Below are positions 58,446 through 64,000 of a DNA stretch of 64,000 nucleotides, piece by piece; the stretch's first letter is position 1; the number at the start of each line of letters is the position of its first letter. Under the pieces are notes generated by a model. The model was not told the origin of the DNA. It ran no database searches and saw only the letters and a program-made list of their open reading frames with translations. The position numbers were made by a program, and so were the translations under genes. The DNA is from Mucilaginibacter aquaedulcis (GTDB lineage: Bacteria > Bacteroidota > Bacteroidia > Sphingobacteriales > Sphingobacteriaceae): assembly GCF_030409325.1 (NCBI RefSeq), contig NZ_JAUFPR010000008.1:248001-312000 (forward strand), written 5' to 3'.

Positions 58446-61364
58446 TTACTTACCAAACCGCTCTTTTAAATAAAAGCCGGTATGTGATTTTTTCTCTTTA
58501 ATGAGATCCTCAGGAACTCCTTCAAATACCACCTTGCCACCACGGTCGCCGCCTTCAGGGCCAATGTCAATTATCCAGTCGGCGCATTTAATAACATCCA
58601 TATTGTGCTCAATCACTATAATAGTGTTGCCGTGTTCCAGCAAGGCATCAAATGACTTGAGCAGTTTTTTAATATCGGCAAAATGCAAGCCGGTGGTAGG
58701 TTCGTCAAAAATAAAGAGTGTTTTGTGGGTATTATTCCCTTTCACCAGGAATGATGCCAGCTTGATACGCTGTGCCTCGCCACCCGACAAAGTATTTGAC
58801 GATTGCCCCAACTGTACATAACCCAAACCAACATCAACCAAAGGCTTTATTTTGGAGATAATCTTAGGCTCTTTGGCAAAAAACTCCAGGGCCTCGTCAA
58901 TGGTCATGTGCAGCACCTCGGCTACGTTCTTTTCATTGTAGGTAATATCGAGGATGTGTTGTTTAAAGCGATTACCTCCGCAGGTTTCGCAGGTTAGGAA
59001 AATATCAGCCATAAACTGCATCTCAATTTTTACTTCGCCTTCACCCTGGCATACGTCGCAGCGGCCGCCTTCAACGTTAAAAGAAAAGGCCGATGGTTTT
59101 AGTCCGGCTGCCTTAGCTGCCGGCTGCGATGCATACAGGTTACGGATCTCATCCCAGGCTTTTACATAGGTTACAGGGTTTGAGCGCGATGAACGGCCGA
59201 TAGGGTTCTGGTCAACCAGTTCAACCTGTTCTATTTTAGCGTAATCGCCATCAATGCTGTCATAAGCTCCGGTTTGCTCGCCCGAGTAATTGCCTAATGC
59301 TTTTTGCAGGGCAGGGGCAAGTATGCGTTTTACCAAACTGGTTTTACCCGAGCCCGATACGCCTGTAACTACAGTAAGCACCCCTAAAGGAAATTTAGCG
59401 TTAACATGCTGCAGGTTATTTTCGCGGGCGCCTTTGATCTCCACAAAATCGTTCCATTTGCGGCGGTGCGCAGGGATGGCTATTTCATCCTTCCCGCTCA
59501 GGTAACGGCCGGTTAAGCTGTTATCATCCTTAATGATCTCGTCATAGGTGCCGGTAAATATCAGTTCGCCGCCATGAGTGCCGGCTTCGGGGCCGATGTC
59601 AATAATATGATCAGCGGCTTTCATGATCTCTTCCTCGTGCTCAACCACCAATACGGTGTTACCCACATCGCGAAGCGATTTAAGCACACCTATCAGGCGC
59701 TGGGTATCACGTGGGTGCAGGCCAATACTTGGCTCATCCAGTACATAAACCGAACCCACCAGGCTGCTGCCCAAAGAGGTAGCCAGATTAATACGCTGTG
59801 ATTCACCGCCCGATAAGGTGTTTGATAAACGGTTGAGCGTTAAATAACTCAAACCCACATCATTTAAAAATACCAGGCGATTGGTGATCTCCATCAGCAG
59901 GCGTTTGCCTACTTTGGCATCAGTATCGTTAAGTTGTAAACCCTGAAAAAATTCAAGGGCCTTATCCAGCGGCATCAATACTACATCGGTAATAGAGCGT
60001 TCGCCTATTTTCACGTACGATGCATCTTGACGCAGACGGCTGCCCTTACACTCCGGGCAGGTAGTTTTGCCCCTGTAGCGCGACAGCATTACCCGGTATT
60101 GAATTTTATAGGTTTGTGCCTCCATCTCCTTGAAAAACTCATCCAACCCGCGGAAGTATTTATTACCTGTCCATAAAAGGCGTTGTTGTTTTTCGGTGAG
60201 CTGGTTGTACTGGCGGTGTATCGGGAAATCAAACTGCAGGGCATGCTTAACAAGCTGGTCGTTCCACTCGCGCATTTTTTCGCCGCGCCATGGAGCTATG
60301 GCACCTTCATAAATACTTTTACTTTTATCAGGAATCACCAGGTCTTCATCAATACCAATTACCTTGCCGTAACCTTCACATTTTTTACAGGCACCGTATG
60401 GGTTGTTAAAGCTGAAAAAGTTTGGTGAAGGTTCTTCAAATTTTATTCCGTCGAGCTCAAAGCGGTCGCAAAAAAAGCGCTCCACCTCACCATCGGCATC
60501 TGGCTCCTGGTACCGAACATAACAGTCACCCTTGCCTTCAAAAAAAGCGGTCTGTATAGAATCGCCCAAACGGCTTATGGTTTCGTCCTCTTCGTTTTTT
60601 GATACACGGTCAATCACAATTCTTACACCAGGGTAATGGGTTGGGTTTTCGGTATCTACAGTTACGGTATCTTCAGTTTCAGCTTCGGCTTTAGCTTTTT
60701 TGCCTTTGGCCTTTTTTTCGCCGTGTACCTCAGCAACTAATGAGGCATTGCCTATGGATTCATCCTCCAGCAGGGCTTCAATTTTTGATAGCTTATTTTC
60801 ATACTCAACCCTTACAAAGCCTTTTTGCATTAAAACGGCAAGCTCTTCCTTTAAGCTGCGGTTGTTATGCGGGTATAGGGGTGCAAGTATGGTGACCTGG
60901 CTTTCATTGGGCAGCGACAGGATAAAGTTAACCACATCGGTAACTGAATCCTTTTTAACCACCTGGCCTGATACCGGCGAAATGGTTTTGCCGATGCGTG
61001 AAAACAACAGCTTTAAATAATCATATATTTCTGTAGAGGTACCAACAGTTGAGCGTGGGTTACTGGTAATAACCTTTTGCTCAATAGCTATGGCTGGTGC
61101 TATACCTTTAATATAGTCAACATCGGGTTTATTCATACGGCCCAAAAACTGGCGGGCATATGAAGAAAGACTTTCAACATAGCGGCGCTGACCTTCGGCA
61201 TATAAGGTATCAAAGGCAAGTGATGATTTGCCTGATCCTGACATGCCCGTAACCACTACCAGCTTGTTTTTGGGGATGGCCACATCCATGTTTTTTAGGT
61301 TGTGTACCCTGGCCCCTTTAATGATGATATGTTTTTGCGGGTCTTTTTCTGCTTCTTTAGTCAT
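58446..61364 (-). CDS. uvrA: Excinuclease ABC subunit A
   Basis: Damage-recognition ATPase of nucleotide excision repair. The 972-residue protein has two ABC modules: Walker A GMSGSGKSSLA and GVSGSGKTSLV, signatures LSGGESQRINLA and LSGGEAQRIKLA, and zinc-binding Cys pairs (CKKCEGYG, CPECKGSR, CDVCQGEG, CETCGGNRF). It is a little longer than the usual 940-950 residues; part of the excess is a Lys/Ala/Glu-rich insert (EKKAKGKKAKAEAETE, about residues 216-231) in the first module. It is monocistronic with a strong terminator. Confidence 0.97.
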   Translation of the reverse strand: MTKEAEKDPQKHIIIKGARVHNLKNMDVAIPKNKLVVVTGMSGSGKSSLAFDTLYAEGQRRYVESLSSYARQFLGRMNKPDVDYIKGIAPAIAIEQKVITSNPRSTVGTSTEIYDYLKLLFSRIGKTISPVSGQVVKKDSVTDVVNFILSLPNESQVTILAPLYPHNNRSLKEELAVLMQKGFVRVEYENKLSKIEALLEDESIGNASLVAEVHGEKKAKGKKAKAEAETEDTVTVDTENPTHYPGVRIVIDRVSKNEEDETISRLGDSIQTAFFEGKGDCYVRYQEPDADGEVERFFCDRFELDGIKFEEPSPNFFSFNNPYGACKKCEGYGKVIGIDEDLVIPDKSKSIYEGAIAPWRGEKMREWNDQLVKHALQFDFPIHRQYNQLTEKQQRLLWTGNKYFRGLDEFFKEMEAQTYKIQYRVMLSRYRGKTTCPECKGSRLRQDASYVKIGERSITDVVLMPLDKALEFFQGLQLNDTDAKVGKRLLMEITNRLVFLNDVGLSYLTLNRLSNTLSGGESQRINLATSLGSSLVGSVYVLDEPSIGLHPRDTQRLIGVLKSLRDVGNTVLVVEHEEEIMKAADHIIDIGPEAGTHGGELIFTGTYDEIIKDDNSLTGRYLSGKDEIAIPAHRRKWNDFVEIKGARENNLQHVNAKFPLGVLTVVTGVSGSGKTSLVKRILAPALQKALGNYSGEQTGAYDSIDGDYAKIEQVELVDQNPIGRSSRSNPVTYVKAWDEIRNLYASQPAAKAAGLKPSAFSFNVEGGRCDVCQGEGEVKIEMQFMADIFLTCETCGGNRFKQHILDITYNEKNVAEVLHMTIDEALEFFAKEPKIISKIKPLVDVGLGYVQLGQSSNTLSGGEAQRIKLASFLVKGNNTHKTLFIFDEPTTGLHFADIKKLLKSFDALLEHGNTIIVIEHNMDVIKCADWIIDIGPEGGDRGGKVVFEGVPEDLIKEKKSHTGFYLKERFGK

Positions 61365-61880
61365 TCGTTGAATTAGTTCATTATGGCCATGGGTTCATAA
61401 ATCATTTAATTGTCAAATATTGCGTTGCAAACAATATTTATACCGTGAACAATGATGTACTTGCCATGAACTTTTTTGAAAGTGCAAAAATCCTAAAATA
61501 TTTAGCAGAATCCAAATCGGTTTTGCTTTGTTTTTGGCTTTGCCTTAAATAAATTAATGAGTTTACAGTTTGTTGACTTTTAAACACTTAATGCGGCAAA
61601 CAGAGAACAAAATTTCAAAATAATTGAAAGCCTGATTAAACCTTTTGGAGTTCCTGAAGTCAAACCCAGGGGATAATACAATTATGAACAAAATGGGTGT
61701 AATTGTGGCCCAATTGAACTGATAGACAAGAAGAAAGTAAAAAAATATAATTTGTTTTTTAGCCCGGAAATTGTTTTATTTGGGATAACAATTTCTTAAC
61801 CCCTAAGGAGCACGCTATAGGATATACTTTACTTCAGACATTTTTATTAATTAAAAAATTAAGTTTAAGTAGTACCTTCT
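61365..61880. other. 516-bp intergenic region upstream of the sigma factor gene
   Basis: No gene supported. GGTTCATAAATCATT at 61392-61406 recurs inverted at 62946-62960. A short open stretch at about 61590-61676 (reading NAANREQNFKIIESLIKPFG) looks like decayed coding sequence but has no start or match. It probably contains the promoters of uvrA and the sigma factor gene; neither was pinpointed. Confidence 0.55.
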
Positions 61881-62465
61881 ATGGATTTTCAATTGAAAAG
61901 TGATCAGGATTTAATCCATCTATACATTGCCGGTGATGAAGCAGGGCTTGTAGAATTGGTGAGACGATACCAAACTAAAATATACACCTCCATTTACCTG
62001 CTGGTAAAAGATGAATACCTGGCCGAAGATATTTTTCAGGATACCTTTATAAAGGTGATTAACACCCTTAAGGCCGGAAAATATAATGAAGAAGGTAAAT
62101 TTTTGCCCTGGGTAACCCGCATTGCACATAATTTAGTTATTGACCATTTTCGCCGCGAAAAACGTGCCCCTATGGTAAGCAATGGCGACGACTTTGATAT
62201 TTTTGAAGTTTTAGGCAATTACGATGAAAGCACCGAAGACCGCATGGTGCGTGAACAAACCCATAAAGATCTTAAATCATTGATACAGCTGCTGCCATCT
62301 GAGCAAAAGGAAGTGTTGATTATGCGTCACTTTGGGGATATGAGCTTTAAGGAAATTGCTGATATTACCGAGGTGAGTATTAACACCGCCCTTGGCCGTA
62401 TGCGTTATGCGCTCAATAATCTGCGCAAAATGATGCAAAGTAAGGAGATGAGTTTGAAGAATTAA
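61881..62465 (+). CDS. ECF-type RNA polymerase sigma-70 factor
   Basis: A 194-residue sigma factor with region 2 (YLAEDIFQDTFIKVINTL, about residues 52-69, and WVTRIAHNLVIDHFRREKR) and region 4 (LLPSEQKEVLIMRHFGDMSFKEIADITEVSINTALGRMRYAL). There is no region 1 or 3. No anti-sigma factor with a membrane helix follows, but a 64-residue acidic protein gene lies 206 bases downstream. The regulon is unknown. This type without an anti-sigma gene is common in Bacteroidota and is often part of general stress or housekeeping control (family knowledge). Confidence 0.95.
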   Translation: MDFQLKSDQDLIHLYIAGDEAGLVELVRRYQTKIYTSIYLLVKDEYLAEDIFQDTFIKVINTLKAGKYNEEGKFLPWVTRIAHNLVIDHFRREKRAPMVSNGDDFDIFEVLGNYDESTEDRMVREQTHKDLKSLIQLLPSEQKEVLIMRHFGDMSFKEIADITEVSINTALGRMRYALNNLRKMMQSKEMSLKN

Positions 62466-62671
62466 GCAGCCGCGGAAGATTATTATTGCTCAATAATTAA
62501 TTTATATAGCGTAATAATAAATAGTTAGGTTGCGCATTAATCAATTATTCAGCTACTTAGTTAAAAACAGTGCGTTAACAGCAATAAAAAAATTCATTTA
62601 ATTTTCATTTAACAAAATATTATCTTTAAGCCACCGTTATAAATCATATAAAATTTATTACAATAAAGCTT

Positions 62672-62866
62672 ATGGATGAAACCTTTACAAAAACGTTAAA
62701 TGGAAGTGCTAACCAAGCTCTAATGAACGAGAATGGACAAGAAAATCTGGATGCCGACGAAGTGATTTTTTATAATTCAATTCGTGCTGATTTGGACCTT
62801 TTGAACAAGAAACCAAAGGTACAAACCATACACCAGATACTTGATTACTCGAAAAGCTTACGTTAA
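62672..62866 (+). CDS. Small acidic protein of unknown function
   Basis: A 64-residue protein, rich in Asn, Asp, Glu and Leu, predicted helical with no membrane segment. It has an N-terminal polar part and a C-terminal helix (IHQILDYSKSLR). I do not recognise a family. Its place 206 bases after an ECF sigma gene makes a regulatory partner possible, but nothing in the sequence proves it. Confidence 0.6.
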   Translation: MDETFTKTLNGSANQALMNENGQENLDADEVIFYNSIRADLDLLNKKPKVQTIHQILDYSKSLR

Positions 62867-62880
62867 GCCACCACGGTACT

Positions 62881-62960
62881 GGTTCATAGATCATAATTGT
62901 TGATAAGGTTGATGTTTTGCAAATGGCAGCAACCAAAACCCAATAAATGATTTATGAACC
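62881..62960. repeat. Facing GGTTCATAGATCAT / ATGATTTATGAACC arms
   Basis: GGTTCATAGATCAT (62881-62894) and AATGATTTATGAACC (62946-62960) are near-perfect inverted copies about 50 bases apart, downstream of the small acidic gene. The same 15-base word occurs at 61392-61406. It is probably a dispersed GTTCAT-type element. Confidence 0.6.
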
Positions 62961-63077
62961 TTTCTATTTTTACACAAATTTTATAGCATCATACATATGG
63001 TTAATACATATTATAATATATGTTTAACCATGTTTTTATTATGATCAATTGATCCTTATTTTCCATTCAATTTAAAA

Positions 63078-63839
63078 ATGCTTAAGGCCGAACGTTACCG
63101 CCATTTTGTTGAACATTTTTCAAAACAGCAGCCCAATCCTGTTACCGAACTTCATTATAATAATCCGTTCCAGTTATTGGTAGCCGTAATATTATCTGCC
63201 CAGTGCACAGATAAACGTATTAACCAGGTAACTCCTTCGCTGTTTGAGCGTTTCCCTACGCCCGAATCTCTTGCGGCATCAACTCCAGAAGAGGTATTTA
63301 CTTATATACGCAGTGTAAGCTATCCAAACAATAAGGCCAAGCACCTGGTAGGTATGGGCAAAATGCTGGTTGATGTTTTTAACAGTGAGGTGCCATCAGG
63401 TATTAATGATCTGCAAAATATGCCTGGCGTAGGCCGCAAAACCGCCAATGTTATAGCATCGGTAGTGTTTGATGCGCCTGCCATAGCGGTTGATACCCAT
63501 GTTTTCAGGGTGAGTAACCGCATAGGGCTTACCACCAACGCACGTACGCCGCTTGCGGTTGAAAAACAGTTAACAGAGTTTTTACCTCAGAATATATTAG
63601 GTGTGGCCCACCATTGGCTCATATTGCATGGCCGGTACATTTGTGTGGCCCGCGGCCCTAAATGCGAAATATGCCCTATAACCTGGTTTTGCAAATACTA
63701 CGAACGCAACAATACCGAGACCGCGCTGCTCCGTGCCGAGGCCGCCAAAATTAAAAAGGCCAAAGAGGCCAAAAAGAAAAAGGCCCTCAACACCATTACC
63801 AAAGAGCTCAAAAAGCGAAGTGTGGATAAAGATATTTAG
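63078..63839 (+). CDS. nth: Endonuclease III
   Basis: Base-excision repair glycosylase/AP lyase removing oxidised pyrimidines. The 253-residue protein has a helix-hairpin-helix (LQNMPGVGRKTANVIASV) with the catalytic Lys (R-K-T), the catalytic Asp in AVDTHVFR, and the [4Fe-4S] motif Cys-x6-Cys-x2-Cys-x5-Cys (CVARGPKCEICPITWFC). About 40 extra C-terminal residues are Lys/Ala-rich (KIKKAKEAKKKKA), a basic tail not found in the E. coli enzyme and perhaps a DNA-binding aid. It is a single gene. Confidence 0.96.
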   Translation: MLKAERYRHFVEHFSKQQPNPVTELHYNNPFQLLVAVILSAQCTDKRINQVTPSLFERFPTPESLAASTPEEVFTYIRSVSYPNNKAKHLVGMGKMLVDVFNSEVPSGINDLQNMPGVGRKTANVIASVVFDAPAIAVDTHVFRVSNRIGLTTNARTPLAVEKQLTEFLPQNILGVAHHWLILHGRYICVARGPKCEICPITWFCKYYERNNTETALLRAEAAKIKKAKEAKKKKALNTITKELKKRSVDKDI

Positions 63840-63902
63840 CGTATTAGTTGGTTGAGTTTATCAGGTTGACTAAGTTTGTTAGAGGAGTTTGTCCTAAAAA
63901 GG

Positions 63903-63972
63903 GCCTGTCATCCTGAGCTTGTCGAAGGATCGTGTGTAATGGCTTCCCTCCATGCTTCAACTAAGCATGACA
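63903..63972. repeat. CATCCTGAGCTT-type palindromic repeat, copy C
   Basis: CCTGTCATCCTGAGCTTGTC GAAGGATCG opens the element (the first 15 bases match copy A at 9621 exactly) and CATGCTTCAACTAAGCATGAC closes it. It lies just beyond the nth gene. The 3' arm is more decayed than that of copy B. Confidence 0.8.
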
Positions 63973-64000
63973 ACCTGAATTTAATATTTTACTAAAAAAA

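Noticed and set aside
61590..61676. Possible fragment of a decayed gene (reads NAANREQNFKIIESLIKPFG)
   Set aside because: Too short, no start codon and no recognisable family; it may be a remnant but cannot be supported.

Overview
The window looks like a chromosomal segment of a Bacteroidota bacterium of the Sphingobacteriaceae type (Mucilaginibacter or Pedobacter relatives). The signs are two SusC/SusD pairs, a Bacteroidota-style cytochrome oxidase cluster, DUF983, DUF2461, DUF4286 and START-like proteins, lipoproteins with a Ser-Cys-Lys start, several TAnnTTTG promoter elements, and GTTCATTGG-like and CATCCTGAGCTTGTCGAA-like intergenic repeats. The genus is an inference from gene content and style, not a measured result. 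No rRNA, CRISPR array, insertion sequence or complete prophage was seen.

Layout. 1-9430: aa3-type respiratory oxidase cluster (C-terminus of subunit II with the CuA site, ctaD, heme A synthase, heme O synthase, two subunit III genes, subunit IV, a Sco protein, a DUF420/CtaM-like protein, a small Cys-containing membrane protein), then DUF983, DUF2461 and an OmpA-like lipoprotein ending in a strong terminator. 9430-12000: repeat cluster, DUF4286 and a large TPR protein. 12110-16355: a compact operon of an S9-peptidase-like lipoprotein that has lost its catalytic Ser and His, a membrane histidine kinase and an OmpR-type regulator. 16400-27915: single genes and small operons (LysE exporter, aldo/keto reductase, two alpha/beta hydrolases, thioredoxin-like protein, NmrA-type oxidoreductase with an AraC regulator, DUF1624 membrane protein, DoxX, GNAT, and an azoreductase divergent from a MocR regulator).

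27995-40248 is a carbohydrate-utilisation locus: a LacI repressor, SusC, SusD, a sugar/H+ symporter, a GH32-like exo-enzyme, a ROK sugar kinase and a GH31 glycosidase. Three matching 16-bp LacI-type palindromes are visible, one lying exactly between the -33 and -7 elements of the lacI promoter and two upstream of susC, so the circuit can be read from the DNA. The enzymes suggest a sucrose- or fructan-like substrate (inference). A Crp/Fnr regulator follows, then an 810-bp AT-rich spacer with a consensus promoter and two AAAACGTTTT palindromes ahead of a second SusC/SusD/DUF1735 operon.

47430-64000 is mostly housekeeping: a tRNA-Met, START-like protein, LptF/G permease, RibBA, a giant TamB-like protein tail-to-tail with RibBA, TsaD, UvrA, an ECF sigma factor with a small acidic protein, and endonuclease III. 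Embedded in it is a small accessory patch (57052-58256): a two-helix membrane peptide, an orphan CdiI-type immunity protein and a phage-style GH19 peptidoglycan hydrolase. The points most worth a second look are the pseudopeptidase/two-component operon, the LacI circuit, the dual promoter/operator region of the second SusC operon, the orphan immunity/lysin patch, a Sco protein whose metal-binding His is Tyr, and an EF-hand-type loop in the DUF420 protein.
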